Origin: Anabaena sphaerica FACHB-251
GTDB lineage: Bacteria; Cyanobacteriota; Cyanobacteriia; Cyanobacteriales; Nostocaceae
DNA: 64,000 nucleotides
Assembly: GCF_014696825.1 (NCBI RefSeq)
Contig: NZ_JACJQU010000020.1
Coordinates: 1-64,000, forward strand
Direction: 5' to 3'
The notes beneath the pieces are model-generated. The model was not told where the DNA came from. It did not search any database and was given only the letters and a program-made list of their open reading frames with translations. The first letter of the stretch is position 1. Each line of letters begins with the position of its first letter. Both the position numbers and the translations under genes were made by a program. Positions 29,656-39,383 of this stretch are shown one piece after another.

Positions 29656-32600
29656 CTACTTCCACTCACCTTGTAAGGTAAAAGCCGCCCAATAATCTGG
29701 TTTGGAAAATTTCTCATTCTTGAACATTTCAATCTGCGCTTGTCGCAAAGCCGCAGCAGGTTTTAAACCATCTTTGAGCATTTTTTGATAAAATTTCTGC
29801 ATTAATAATGATGTCGCTTCATCATCCACACTCCACAAACTTACCACAACTCTCGGACTACCTGCATACATAAATCCTCTGGTTAATCCTACTAATCCTT
29901 CGCCTTTTATTTCCTGTCCTAAACCTGTTTGGCAAGCACTCAATACTACTAATTCTGCCGACAAATTCAGGTTGAAAATATCATGTAATCGTAAAAAGCC
30001 GTTTTGCGGTTTTCCTTGTTTATCAAATAAGGATAAAACTACACCTGATAATTCTGGTTGTTCACTATTCAAAATTCCATGAGTTGCAAAGTGCAATATT
30101 CGATATTGGCTAATTTGAGAGTTAGTAATAAAATCTCGATTAGCGGCAAAATCATAAGCTGGTAATTTTTGATTTTCGGGGATTAGTTTTAAAATTGTTT
30201 CTGCTTCTTTGCGGGTGAATATTAATCTTTCAAATTTGATATCTGTGTTGATAGCTGCTCTTTTTAATGCTAGATTGTTGAGATTATTATTATTTGCACT
30301 GTTGTCTCTTGTAACTTTGAGGCGTTCATCATCTTTTGAAAATACAGGATCTGCTAATAATGCTAAAGTTTTATTTGCAGGTTTCTTTGTTAGTTGTTCT
30401 TTTCTCAGTAGTGCTATTGTTGAGGCTGATGGTAAGGTGACAATTTCGTGATTGACTATTAACGGTTGATATTCTTGGGTATTGGGTGTGGTTAAAGCTG
30501 CAAAAGGTAAATATTGCAATGCACCATCACCAACTATCGCTAAACGTTTTTTTCCTAACTGTGTTGCTACTGGAGATAACAATATTTGTGTTAAAGGTTC
30601 TGCGGCTTTGGCGACGGTTTTTTTATTTGATGTGGGTTTCACAATTTCGTTACGGAATTTTCTAACTAAAGTTTCTATTTCCGCACTTTTAGGAAGTTCG
30701 TAACTTGTCATTCCTGTTTTAGAAATTGCCCAAAGATAACTCTTTTCTTCCCCCAGAGAATATTCTAATAACAGAGTATTTTCATCTAATACTTGTCGTT
30801 GAATTTCTTTTAATGTCAGGGGTTCGGGTTGGGTAAGCGACGCATAACGGGGACTGGTGGCGCGAATTTTTGCTTGTATTTGGCGATATTGTTCTAATAG
30901 GTTTGTGGTTTCTTGTTTTAATGCTTGTTCTTGTTTGCTGCTGTCTGGTTTATTTGCTATTTCAATGCGGCGTTTTTCATTCGCATCTAGTTGTTGTTGC
31001 AGGTTGCGTTCTTGGGTGAGTAGTTGGGGATCTACTCCTGTACGAATGTCTGCGTTAGCTTCGTTAAGAATTTCTAATAAACTCCGGGCGCGGGCGCGTT
31101 CGCTGGTTTCTAATGCTAAAATATCATATCCTTTTGATGGTTGTTGTTTGTGCAGTTGCATCAACAGGTCTATGTAAAACTGGTAATACCTTTGAACTGT
31201 GGCAAAGTATGATGTGCGTAAGTCTTGACTAGTAACTTTGGTGCGGACACTTTCAACTATTTCAATTGTTTTTTCAATGGGAGTGAGTGCTGCTGAAAGG
31301 TTTCCTCGGTTGCGTTCTGTGAGGGCAATATAATAAAGTGTATCAGCTTCTCCGGTGCGATCGCCCAATTTTTGCCGCAGTTTCAATTCTTGATTATAGC
31401 TATCAATGGACTGTTGATACTGTTTTAATGAATTGTATGTTTTGGCAATATTACCAACCACATTAGCTTCGGCTACAGGAAATTCTATTTTTTGAAATCC
31501 AGATAAAGCTTGATTAGAAAAATCTAGGGCTTTTTGATATTCCCCTGATGCTAAATAAATTCTCCCTAAAAAAGCCAAAGCTGTAGCTTCATTCGAGCTA
31601 TTTTTACGTTGACGTGATGACACCAATATTTTATTAGCAGCATCTAAAGCTTGAGGATAGTTTTTTAGTTCTTCGTTAACTCTAATTATACCTATTGTAA
31701 TGGTAAATTCTCGATTAACATCTTCTAGCTTTTGAGCTATTGCTAATCCTTGCTGGTAATATTTCAACGATTCTGGATAATTTTTAGCTCTTCTATAAAC
31801 ATCTCCAATATCGTTGAAAGCTTGAGCAACACCGCTCATATCATTCATGCCTTCAAACTTTTTTAAGGCTTGTTTCAGAGTTTCAATACTTAACTGATAA
31901 TTACCTAAATAATCATAAATATTAGCAATATAAATCAGAGTCTTTGCTTCTTCGGGAAGATTTTGTATTTGTCTTTGAATAGTTAATGCTTGGTTAGTAA
32001 GATCAAGTGCTTGCTGATATTCACCCATTGATTTATAAACATCAGCTATATTTACCAAAGTTCCTGCTTCGTCAGGACTCTTAATACGTCTTTGTAATTC
32101 TAACGCTTGATTGAGTAATTCAAGGGCTTTCTGCTTTTGACCTGTTTCTTCGTATATATTACTAAGATTATATAAAACTTTGGCTTCAAAAGATTCCGGT
32201 TGTAAATTAGAGTTGGTAATTTTTTTAATTAGAGAACGTGCCTCTTCAAAGGCATTTAAAGCCTTGGGATTATCATTAAAAATTTTATAGGTCGCACCTA
32301 CAGTAGAAAGAATTGTTGATTGTTCCAATAAATTCAATTCTAATTCTGTACCAGAAAGCTTTTTCTGATTAGTTCTTTGGATTTCTAAAGCTTGGTTTAA
32401 AGCATTAATACTAAGTTCTGGTTGACCTACATAACCATAAAAAATTCCTAAAATTCCCAGAGTTTTAGCTTGTCCAGATAAATCTTTAAGTTGACGAGAA
32501 ATTTCTAAAGCTTGATTGAAATAATTGATTCCTTGTTTTATTTCTCCTAAGTTTGCGTAATTAATTCCGATACTCTTCAAAGTTTCTGCTTCTCCAGATT

Positions 32601-33246
32601 TGTCATTATTAGCCCGCTGAATCGCTAATTGTTGATTATAATATTCTATGGCTGTTTTAGTGTCTCCAATACTTGCATAACTTTTAGCGATCGCATTCAA
32701 CACAAAAATAATATAATCTTGCTCTTTTTCACCTTTAAGAATAGATAATGATTGTTGATAATATGCAATAGCTTTTTGTTTTTCACCTAGCTTTTCTTGA
32801 CCATTACCGAGAAATAAAAGAATCGTTGCTTGACCTGTTTTGTCTTGTATTTTTTCTCGAATAGCTAATGCTTGATTATAATATTCTATAGACTTAGGAA
32901 CTTGGTTTAAATCCAGATAAATCCCACCTAATCCTACAAGTGTAGCAGCTATAAAAGATTCTAGTCCTAGTTGCTGCCAAAGTTCCAAAGCAGCTTCATA
33001 TTTTTTAATTGCTTGTTGTAAAGATTCTGATGTTCCTTGTTCTCGCAGTTTCCCAGCTTCTGCAAATAATTTTTTTGCCTCAGCAATGGCTTTTTGTTGT
33101 TCCGGGCTAAAAGTTGGTTGCTGGGTTATTAATAATGGATAGTTGATTTTTAAACTGTTAACAGATGCAATTACTGATAAAGGCTCTGATAATAATAGAA
33201 GAGTAATAGCTAAAATTTGACCACAGTTTTTTCCCTTCGCCATCAC
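29656..33246 (-). CDS. TPR-CHAT protease-like protein
   Basis: 1196 residues. A probable signal peptide (residues ~1-28) is followed by about a dozen tetratricopeptide repeats to residue ~680 (for example YNQALAIREKIQDKTGQA) and a coiled-coil linker. The C-terminal ~350 residues form a CHAT domain, the caspase/separase-like fold. The dyad is His in YRILHFATHGILN and Cys in ELVVLSACQTGLGQ. The end LMQKFYQKMLKDG and ALRQAQIEM is typical. CHAT proteins cleave partners recognised by their TPRs. No CRISPR effector gene is nearby. The target is unknown. Confidence 0.9.
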   Translation of the reverse strand: MMAKGKNCGQILAITLLLLSEPLSVIASVNSLKINYPLLITQQPTFSPEQQKAIAEAKKLFAEAGKLREQGTSESLQQAIKKYEAALELWQQLGLESFIAATLVGLGGIYLDLNQVPKSIEYYNQALAIREKIQDKTGQATILLFLGNGQEKLGEKQKAIAYYQQSLSILKGEKEQDYIIFVLNAIAKSYASIGDTKTAIEYYNQQLAIQRANNDKSGEAETLKSIGINYANLGEIKQGINYFNQALEISRQLKDLSGQAKTLGILGIFYGYVGQPELSINALNQALEIQRTNQKKLSGTELELNLLEQSTILSTVGATYKIFNDNPKALNAFEEARSLIKKITNSNLQPESFEAKVLYNLSNIYEETGQKQKALELLNQALELQRRIKSPDEAGTLVNIADVYKSMGEYQQALDLTNQALTIQRQIQNLPEEAKTLIYIANIYDYLGNYQLSIETLKQALKKFEGMNDMSGVAQAFNDIGDVYRRAKNYPESLKYYQQGLAIAQKLEDVNREFTITIGIIRVNEELKNYPQALDAANKILVSSRQRKNSSNEATALAFLGRIYLASGEYQKALDFSNQALSGFQKIEFPVAEANVVGNIAKTYNSLKQYQQSIDSYNQELKLRQKLGDRTGEADTLYYIALTERNRGNLSAALTPIEKTIEIVESVRTKVTSQDLRTSYFATVQRYYQFYIDLLMQLHKQQPSKGYDILALETSERARARSLLEILNEANADIRTGVDPQLLTQERNLQQQLDANEKRRIEIANKPDSSKQEQALKQETTNLLEQYRQIQAKIRATSPRYASLTQPEPLTLKEIQRQVLDENTLLLEYSLGEEKSYLWAISKTGMTSYELPKSAEIETLVRKFRNEIVKPTSNKKTVAKAAEPLTQILLSPVATQLGKKRLAIVGDGALQYLPFAALTTPNTQEYQPLIVNHEIVTLPSASTIALLRKEQLTKKPANKTLALLADPVFSKDDERLKVTRDNSANNNNLNNLALKRAAINTDIKFERLIFTRKEAETILKLIPENQKLPAYDFAANRDFITNSQISQYRILHFATHGILNSEQPELSGVVLSLFDKQGKPQNGFLRLHDIFNLNLSAELVVLSACQTGLGQEIKGEGLVGLTRGFMYAGSPRVVVSLWSVDDEATSLLMQKFYQKMLKDGLKPAAALRQAQIEMFKNEKFSKPDYWAAFTLQGEWK

Positions 33247-33360
33247 ATCACCTTTGCTTGGTAATTTTGGGTATCAGTGGTCAATCCTAATTGTGGTTAG
33301 GTTTTTTGTCAAAATAATTTAAACAATGTTCATAACATATTCATAACATTCAGTATTACA

Positions 33361-33391
33361 GATCCCCGACTTCTTCAAGAAGTCGGGGATC
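33361..33391 (-). terminator. 15-bp-stem palindrome after transketolase
   Basis: GATCCCCGACTTCTT and AAGAAGTCGGGGATC form a near-perfect hairpin 30 bp past the transketolase stop. The sequence is a common interspersed palindrome in Nostoc-type genomes and may end transcription here. Confidence 0.65.
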
Positions 33392-33420
33392 TATGGTGGT
33401 GGTATATTTTCAACTAACCG

Positions 33421-35310
33421 CTATACTCCTACCAGTTGTCTAACTTGCGATTTCACAGCTTCCACAATGGCATCAGCATCAATTTTAGCAGCACGGAGTA
33501 GTTGTTCGGGAGTGCCGGAAGTGGGCATATCTCGCACTGCAAGTTTAATAATTTGTAATTGCGGGATTTTGTAGGCAGGAGTTGTACTATTACCAGCAAA
33601 GGCATCTAGCACAGCATCACCTAACCCTCCTTCTAACCAATGGTCTTCTACAACTACTAAATTACCATTAGTATCTTTTGCTGCTTGATGTAATGTTCGC
33701 ACATCAATGGGCTTAACAGAATAAGCATCAATAACGCGAACTGTAATACCTTCATTTTTCAATCTGTCGTAAGCTTTGAGGGCTTCATGTAAAGTAATAC
33801 CGGCGGCAATAACTGTGGCTTGATCTCTGTGGGAACGGTGTATAACTTTGCTGCCACCAATGGGAAATTGTTCTTTACCATCATAAATTACAGGAGTGCT
33901 TTCTCTGGTGGTGCGGAGGTAAACAATACCAGGTAAATCGCTCATCTGTGCTACTAGTTTAGCAGTCTGATTAGCATCACTAGGATACAATACAGTGCTA
34001 TTCCACACAGCGCGAAAAGCTGCTAAATCTTCTAATCCCATTTGAGAAGCGCCATCTTGACCGATAGAGACACCCGCATGAGAACCAACTAAATTAATGT
34101 TGGCACGAGATACCGCCGCCATCCTGATAAAATCGTAAGCACGAGTTAAAAAAGCTGCAAAGGTAGAAGCAAAGGGTTTGTATTTTCGCACCTGCAAACC
34201 TACCGCAGCTGCTATCATTTGCTGTTCGGCAATGTACATTTCAAAGTAACGTTCAGGAAAGGCTTCGGCAAAATCTTCAGCATACGTGGAATTACTCACC
34301 TCAGCATCAAGGACAGCTATATCAGGTTGCGATGTCCCCAAAGCTAATAAAGCATCACCGTAAGCGCGACGGGTGGCAACTTTTTTATCTTTTTGATATG
34401 TGGGAAGTTGTAAAGGTTGAGGTACTCCTAGTGCAGCGGGTTGGCTTTGTGATTCTGGTTTATCAACTGTGATAGTAATGTCACGTTTTCCACCTAATTC
34501 TGTGATGGCTTGTTTTTCTTGTTCTGCTTTCAAAGCTTTACCATGCCAACCACCTAAATCTTCTAAAGCCTTTACTCCGCTGCCTTTTTTTGTCCTGGCA
34601 ATAATAACTGTCGGACGGTCATTTATAGCTACAGCAGCACTAAAAGCTTGGTCAATCTCTGTTAAATCATGACCATCAATTTCTATTGCTTGCCAACCAA
34701 AAGCCTTAGCACGGTTAGCATAAGCTTGTGTATTCCAGCCTAATTCAGTTTGACCACGTTGTCCGAGGCGGTTGACATCAATAATGGCAATTAGATTATC
34801 TAAACTATAGTGAGAAGCGTGATCAAAAGCTTCCCAAACCGAACCTTCAGCCGTTTCACTATCCCCCAATAATACCCAAACATTGTAAGGCAATTGGTCT
34901 AAATATTTACCCGCTAAAGCCACCCCCACACCAATCGGTAAACCTTGCCCCAAGGAACCTGTAGCTACATCTACCCAAGGTAAAACGGGTGTAGGATGTC
35001 CTTCTAAACGACTACCAAACTGGCGCAGAGATAATAATTCTTGGTCAGAAATTACGCCTGCTGCTTTATACATGGAATATAGCAAAGGTGCAGCGTGTCC
35101 TTTGGAAAGAATAAAGCGATCATTATTTGGGTTATCTGGATGAGCGAAATCGTAACGGAGATATTTGCACAGTAAAACCGCCATCAAATCAGCGGGAGAC
35201 ATAGAAGACGTAGGATGACCGGAACCTGCAACAGTAGTAGTCCGAATACTATCGACACGCAACTGTTGAGCTAATTCTTGCCATTGGTGTAGCTGCTCTT
35301 GGGTGGTCAT
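33421..35310 (-). CDS. tkt: Transketolase, short (animal-like) class
   Basis: A thiamine diphosphate enzyme exchanging two-carbon units between sugar phosphates. 629 residues. The N-terminal part has SGHPTSSMSPADLMAVL, GHPTPVLPWVDVATGSLGQGL and the ThDP site LLGDSETAEGSVWEAFDHAS. The central part has YIAEQQMIAAAVGLQ with the catalytic Glu. Typical plant/cyanobacterial Calvin-cycle transketolases are ~670 residues with a different spacing; this one resembles the shorter vertebrate-type class, so it is probably a second paralogue. That class assignment is inference. It stands alone. Confidence 0.9.
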   Translation of the reverse strand: MTTQEQLHQWQELAQQLRVDSIRTTTVAGSGHPTSSMSPADLMAVLLCKYLRYDFAHPDNPNNDRFILSKGHAAPLLYSMYKAAGVISDQELLSLRQFGSRLEGHPTPVLPWVDVATGSLGQGLPIGVGVALAGKYLDQLPYNVWVLLGDSETAEGSVWEAFDHASHYSLDNLIAIIDVNRLGQRGQTELGWNTQAYANRAKAFGWQAIEIDGHDLTEIDQAFSAAVAINDRPTVIIARTKKGSGVKALEDLGGWHGKALKAEQEKQAITELGGKRDITITVDKPESQSQPAALGVPQPLQLPTYQKDKKVATRRAYGDALLALGTSQPDIAVLDAEVSNSTYAEDFAEAFPERYFEMYIAEQQMIAAAVGLQVRKYKPFASTFAAFLTRAYDFIRMAAVSRANINLVGSHAGVSIGQDGASQMGLEDLAAFRAVWNSTVLYPSDANQTAKLVAQMSDLPGIVYLRTTRESTPVIYDGKEQFPIGGSKVIHRSHRDQATVIAAGITLHEALKAYDRLKNEGITVRVIDAYSVKPIDVRTLHQAAKDTNGNLVVVEDHWLEGGLGDAVLDAFAGNSTTPAYKIPQLQIIKLAVRDMPTSGTPEQLLRAAKIDADAIVEAVKSQVRQLVGV

Positions 35311-35533
35311 GGTTGTTATCCTAAATAGAAATTAAAATTATTGACTATAACTAAAAAAGTAATCTTGCAGGTAAAACTGTAAATTCTATCTTTGCTTAGA
35401 TTTAATGTAGAGACTTGGTGTTATCAATACTTCTTTCTAATGGAATAACCACTTCTTCTATCTCAGGTTATATAAGAGTTAGTTGACTTCAGCTTAATTT
35501 GTATGTGTATAGCACAAAATATTATTGTATTAG

Positions 35534-35881
35534 ATGACTTTAAAACCTAAATACCAATCAGCCCAAAATTATCAACAAGCTCAAGAAATATCACCTCATC
35601 ATACACAAACTAAAGATGTATTAATAGATAAGAATTGGCAAAAGTAACAATATATTGGCATAGCAATTCTATTATTTGTAGGACTTACGCAAGATTGAAC
35701 TCAAAACCTGATTCTTGCGTAGGGGTAATTCATGAATTACCCCTACTTCCGTTCTGTTTTGCGTAAGTCCTGATTTGGATTAATCGCAATCATAGGATTT
35801 TTCAGCCGTCGATTTGAATATGCTTTAATCTTTGCCCTGACCCTTAGCATGATATTAATTGTTTTCTTCCTGATTGTTTAA
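35534..35881 (+). pseudogene. Small membrane-protein gene broken by a MITE and a stop
   Basis: The frame begins MTLKPKYQSAQNYQQAQEIS, meets an in-frame TAA after NWQK, then continues QYIGIAILLF. There a 94-bp element plus a 5-bp target duplication (99 bp, 33 codons) interrupts it. After the element the same frame reads GLIAIIGFFSRRFEYALIF, then ALTLSMILIVFFLIV and stop. Removing the element and one ATTTG restores LLFGLIAIIGFF without a shift. The joined product is a ~80-residue protein with two hydrophobic helices. The function is unknown. The TAA may be a second lesion. Confidence 0.75.
35679..35772. mobile_element. 94-bp MITE, copy 1
   Basis: It is bounded by AGGACTTACGCAA and its exact inverse TTGCGTAAGTCCT, with a central palindrome GGGGTAATTCATGAATTACCCC. 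The flanks are ATTTG (35674-35678) and ATTTG (35773-35777), a 5-bp target duplication. It is identical along its whole length to 58155-58248. Confidence 0.93.
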
Positions 35882-36064
35882 AAGATGATGAATCCCCCCC
35901 ATTTATCAAACTGCAATTGGTAATGAGGCATAAAGCAGGGGAGTATAGGGAGAATAAGCTGTTAATTGATAGTAAAATGCAACCCAAGCATAGCCAAATC
36001 CCACAACCTCAAGATTGGGAACTTTGATATTATTTACCAGTGCATAGCCAAGCAACATAAACCC

Positions 36065-37558
36065 ATGACCAAATATGTAGCTGCAATTGACCAAGGAACG
36101 ACCAGCACCCGCTTCATCATCTTTGACAAGCAGGGTAAAATTGTTGACTATGCCCAAAAAGAACATCAGCAGATTTACCCCCAACCGGGTTGGGTAGAAC
36201 ATGATCCTCTGGAAATTTGGTCATGTACTCAAACTGTAATTAAAGATGCTTTATACCAAAGTAATATTACTGTAGCTGAAATTACAGCCGTTGGTATTAC
36301 AAATCAGCGAGAAACAATAGTAGTTTGGGATAAGCAAACAGGCGAACCTTACTACAACGCCATTGTCTGGCAAGATACCAGAACTGACTACATCTGTAAT
36401 CAACTAGCAGCAGATGGTGGGATAGACCGTTTTCGCGCCATAACAGGTTTACCACTGGCTACCTACTTCAGCGCCCCCAAAATCAAATGGTTATTGGAAA
36501 ACATACCAGGATTAAAAGCCGCAGCCGCAAATGGTAATGCTCTTTTTGGCACAATTGACACTTTTTTGATTTGGCATTTAACAGGTGGTACAGAAGGCGG
36601 TTTGCATATTACTGATGTTACCAATGCCAGCCGGACTTTGCTGATGAATTTGAATTCTCTGGACTGGGAACCGGAAATTTTGGAAATTATGGGCATTCCC
36701 CGGCAAATGTTACCAGAAATTCGCCCTTCATCTGCTATTTATGGTCAAGCTACAGGTATTCTCGCAGGAGTTCCCATTGCTGCTGACTTAGGTGATCAAC
36801 AAGCTGCTTTAATGGGACAAACTTGTTTTCAGGTAGGTGAAGCCAAAAATACCTATGGTACAGGTTGCTTCATGCTGCTGAATACAGGCCAGCAAAAGGT
36901 GATTTCCCAACATGGTTTATTAACAACCGTAGCTTACAAATTGGGTGATGCACCACCCGTTTATGCTTTGGAGGGGAGTATAGCTATTGCTGGTGCTTTG
37001 GTTCAATGGTTGCGTGACAATTTGGGATTAATTCAAAGCAGTGCAGAGGTAGAAGCTTTAGCCAGTACAGTTACAGATAATGGTGGTGTTTATTTTGTCC
37101 CTGCTTTTTCTGGGTTATTTGCTCCCTATTGGCGCAATGATGCTAGAGGTGTAATTGTGGGGATGACTCGCTACACAAATAAAGGTCATATTGCCCGTGC
37201 GGTGTTGGAAGCTACAGCATGGCAGACTCGTGAAGTTTTGGATGCGATGAGAGAAGACGCGCAGGTAAATTTAACGGCTTTGAAGGTAGATGGTGGGATG
37301 GTGTACAACAACCTGTTGATGCAATTTCAAAGCGATGTGTTAGGTGTGCCAGTGATTCGTCCGCAAGTAGCAGAAACTACAGCTTTGGGAGCGGCTTATG
37401 CTGCTGGGTTGGCGACTGGTTTCTGGAGTAGTTTGGAGGAATTGTCTGATAATTGGCTTTTAGATCAGACTTGGGAAGAGAAGATGGATGAGGTGGAGAG
37501 GGAAGGTTGTTATCTGTTGTGGAAGAAGGCGGTTAGTAGGACTTTTGATTGGGTATAA
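36065..37558 (+). CDS. glpK: Glycerol kinase
   Basis: GlpK phosphorylates glycerol to glycerol-3-phosphate. The 497 residues from [20 protein letters not shown] are of normal length; an in-frame TTG at 35966 gives a non-conserved extension and is rejected. [39 protein letters not shown] and the FGGY-like [17 protein letters not shown] are family signatures. There is no glpF or glpD beside it. The gene lies just after a transposon-damaged gene and before an accessory region. Confidence 0.95.
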   Translation: MTKYVAAIDQGTTSTRFIIFDKQGKIVDYAQKEHQQIYPQPGWVEHDPLEIWSCTQTVIKDALYQSNITVAEITAVGITNQRETIVVWDKQTGEPYYNAIVWQDTRTDYICNQLAADGGIDRFRAITGLPLATYFSAPKIKWLLENIPGLKAAAANGNALFGTIDTFLIWHLTGGTEGGLHITDVTNASRTLLMNLNSLDWEPEILEIMGIPRQMLPEIRPSSAIYGQATGILAGVPIAADLGDQQAALMGQTCFQVGEAKNTYGTGCFMLLNTGQQKVISQHGLLTTVAYKLGDAPPVYALEGSIAIAGALVQWLRDNLGLIQSSAEVEALASTVTDNGGVYFVPAFSGLFAPYWRNDARGVIVGMTRYTNKGHIARAVLEATAWQTREVLDAMREDAQVNLTALKVDGGMVYNNLLMQFQSDVLGVPVIRPQVAETTALGAAYAAGLATGFWSSLEELSDNWLLDQTWEEKMDEVEREGCYLLWKKAVSRTFDWV

Positions 37559-37590
37559 TTAAATATTGAAAAAGAAAAAATATACACACA

Positions 37591-38268
37591 ATGTCTATAC
37601 ACTCTATGCTGAGTACCTTCAATTCGATTTTGTTCGCATTAATTAGTGATCCCATTAAATCTATTGGTGCATTAGCTTCAATTGGTACGTTAATAATTGG
37701 CTGGAAAAATCTTACAAAGGATACTACAAGAGTAAGTGTAATTGTAAAACGTGCGTCCAATGGACCTGCCATACTTCAAGATCCTCAACAAGAGTTTTTG
37801 CTTTTTGAGGTATATAATCAAGGAATCTCTCCTGTTGTTATCAACGAAGTAGGAATTAAAATTTCTGGAAAGGTTTGGAGCAAAACTAAATTAATAAATT
37901 TGGTTGATTTACCTTACTCATATTTGAATATGGAAGATAACGATAGTGCAATAGGTACTTCTGAATGCGTAGGCTTACCTGGTACAGTACCAGCTAAGTC
38001 AAAAGGTATTTTTATGTTAAGTTATTCCAAAATGAGAGAAGCATCTAATAATTATCAAAAAAGGACTATTTCTTCTACCAGTCCCGAATTTGTTGGTAGT
38101 CAAAGATTAATCAAGACTTTCCAAGAATTCCAAAAGTGTGAGATGCTTCCAGGAAAAGGCTTGAAAATCACTCCATACGTTTTTACTGGTTGCGGAAAAT
38201 ATTATAGTGGTAAAATTGCAAATATTAAGCTTGGAAACTTAGGTGATGTAGTTACCTTTTGGGATTAA
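37591..38268 (+). CDS. Hypothetical protein with an N-terminal membrane segment
   Basis: 225 residues, not recognised. The first ~45 residues hold one or two hydrophobic stretches (STFNSILFALISDPIKSIGA, then ASIGTLIIGW). The remainder looks beta-rich: VSVIVKRASNGPAILQ, FLLFEVYNQGISPVVINEVG, and a Cys-containing end. The phrase NQGISPVVINEVG resembles Ig-like adhesion modules in phage and surface proteins, but only weakly. It starts the accessory stretch 32 bp after glpK and 131 bp before the HEPN-like gene. The start may be at 37591 or 37606. No function is proposed. Confidence 0.5.
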   Translation: MSIHSMLSTFNSILFALISDPIKSIGALASIGTLIIGWKNLTKDTTRVSVIVKRASNGPAILQDPQQEFLLFEVYNQGISPVVINEVGIKISGKVWSKTKLINLVDLPYSYLNMEDNDSAIGTSECVGLPGTVPAKSKGIFMLSYSKMREASNNYQKRTISSTSPEFVGSQRLIKTFQEFQKCEMLPGKGLKITPYVFTGCGKYYSGKIANIKLGNLGDVVTFWD

Positions 38269-38399
38269 GTAAATCAAAACAACCAATTTGCTTTTAATTT
38301 TTTAACCGTTACTTCTGTCTGTTAATTATTTAGTAAAATATACGTACAATTCACGATCTTATATCAATAAGAAAATAACTAAACTAATCTTCAATTATT

Positions 38400-39119
38400 A
38401 TGAAATACAACTTGACAGATAGCCAGAAAAACTTGCTCAAAGAACTGGTTGCACTTATCCAATCAGGTTCGGTAGATGAAGAGTTCCGGATTTTTTGGTC
38501 TGGCAATGACGCAACTGGATATTCAGCTACGTTAGTTAGCTCTAACAAACCTGGTAAGATACTAACTAATGCAACCAAAAGTGGAATAAATGCACTAGAA
38601 AGAAGTGGTTTACTTTCCTGTCAAGGAAGCTCCTCGCGTCCAATATGTGCGTTAACAGAACAAGCTTATACAGTAGTTGAAACAAACTTCAACGCTCCAG
38701 ATACTTCATTTATGGAATATCTGACACCTATGAGTGGTACAAATGAGTTTGATGAAGAATTAAAAATGCGATGCTTACCACTTTTGGCAACAGGGGGTTC
38801 AGATCCTATGTTATGGGATTCTGTTGTAAGAACAGCGGGGGTCATCTTAGAAGAGCGACTAAGAGATGTGGGTTCTATATCTGACCCTAACCTAACAGGA
38901 CAAGGATTAGTTAACAAAGTATTCAACAATAATGGAACATTGGCATCAAAATTTATAGTTGATTCTGAACGACAAGGCTATCGAGATTTGTATGCTGGCA
39001 TTGTTGGATCTTTCCGCAACCCGTCTGCTCATAAGCTAATTGATCCAACTCCAGAAGAAGGGGGAGCATTCATAATTTTCCTCAATCTGCTGCTTAAAAA
39101 GCTTGAGGCTTTGAGATAA
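38400..39119 (+). CDS. TIGR02391 (Ymh) family HEPN-like protein
   Basis: 239 residues. The C-terminal ~100 residues match the Ymh/TIGR02391 family: GQGLVNKVFNNNGT, then GYRDLYAGIVGSFRNPSAHK, then FLNLLLKKLEAL. The RNPSAH motif (Arg206, His211) fits the Rx4-6H signature of HEPN ribonucleases. The N-terminal half may be a winged-helix (LTNATKSGINALERSGLLS). Ymh proteins are often found in phage-defence and mobile regions. RNase activity is inferred from the motif only. The flanking genes are also of the accessory type. Confidence 0.7.
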   Translation: MKYNLTDSQKNLLKELVALIQSGSVDEEFRIFWSGNDATGYSATLVSSNKPGKILTNATKSGINALERSGLLSCQGSSSRPICALTEQAYTVVETNFNAPDTSFMEYLTPMSGTNEFDEELKMRCLPLLATGGSDPMLWDSVVRTAGVILEERLRDVGSISDPNLTGQGLVNKVFNNNGTLASKFIVDSERQGYRDLYAGIVGSFRNPSAHKLIDPTPEEGGAFIIFLNLLLKKLEALR

Positions 39120-39141
39120 AAGTTAAACTACTTGTCAAAGT

Positions 39142-39184
39142 GCGATCGCTCACCTTTTCCCTTCTCTTTCAACAAGCGATCGCT
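39142..39184. repeat. HIP1-ended repeat, copy 1
   Basis: GCGATCGCTC at the left, a pyrimidine-rich CCTTTTCCCTTCTC core, and AAGCGATCGCT at the right. A close relative lies at 41268-41305. The two bracket the genes from 39384 to 41160. Confidence 0.7.
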
Positions 39185-39383
39185 ACCGTGACATTTCTGG
39201 GTCTAATTTTGAAGACGCATAACAAATTCTAAATGTACTTTTAATGTCAAGCATTACAGGTTTATACCTAATCTTATTACAGCACAACCTTATAAAAGGT
39301 GAAATGGGAATTCGTGTGATATACGGACAATTACCATATCATAAATAATTATATGCAAGTTATATACCCGAAGCGAGTGAGAA

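Noticed and set aside
35966-36064. Upstream TTG start for glpK
   Set aside because: The added 33 residues are not part of glycerol kinase; the family N-terminus starts at the ATG at 36065.
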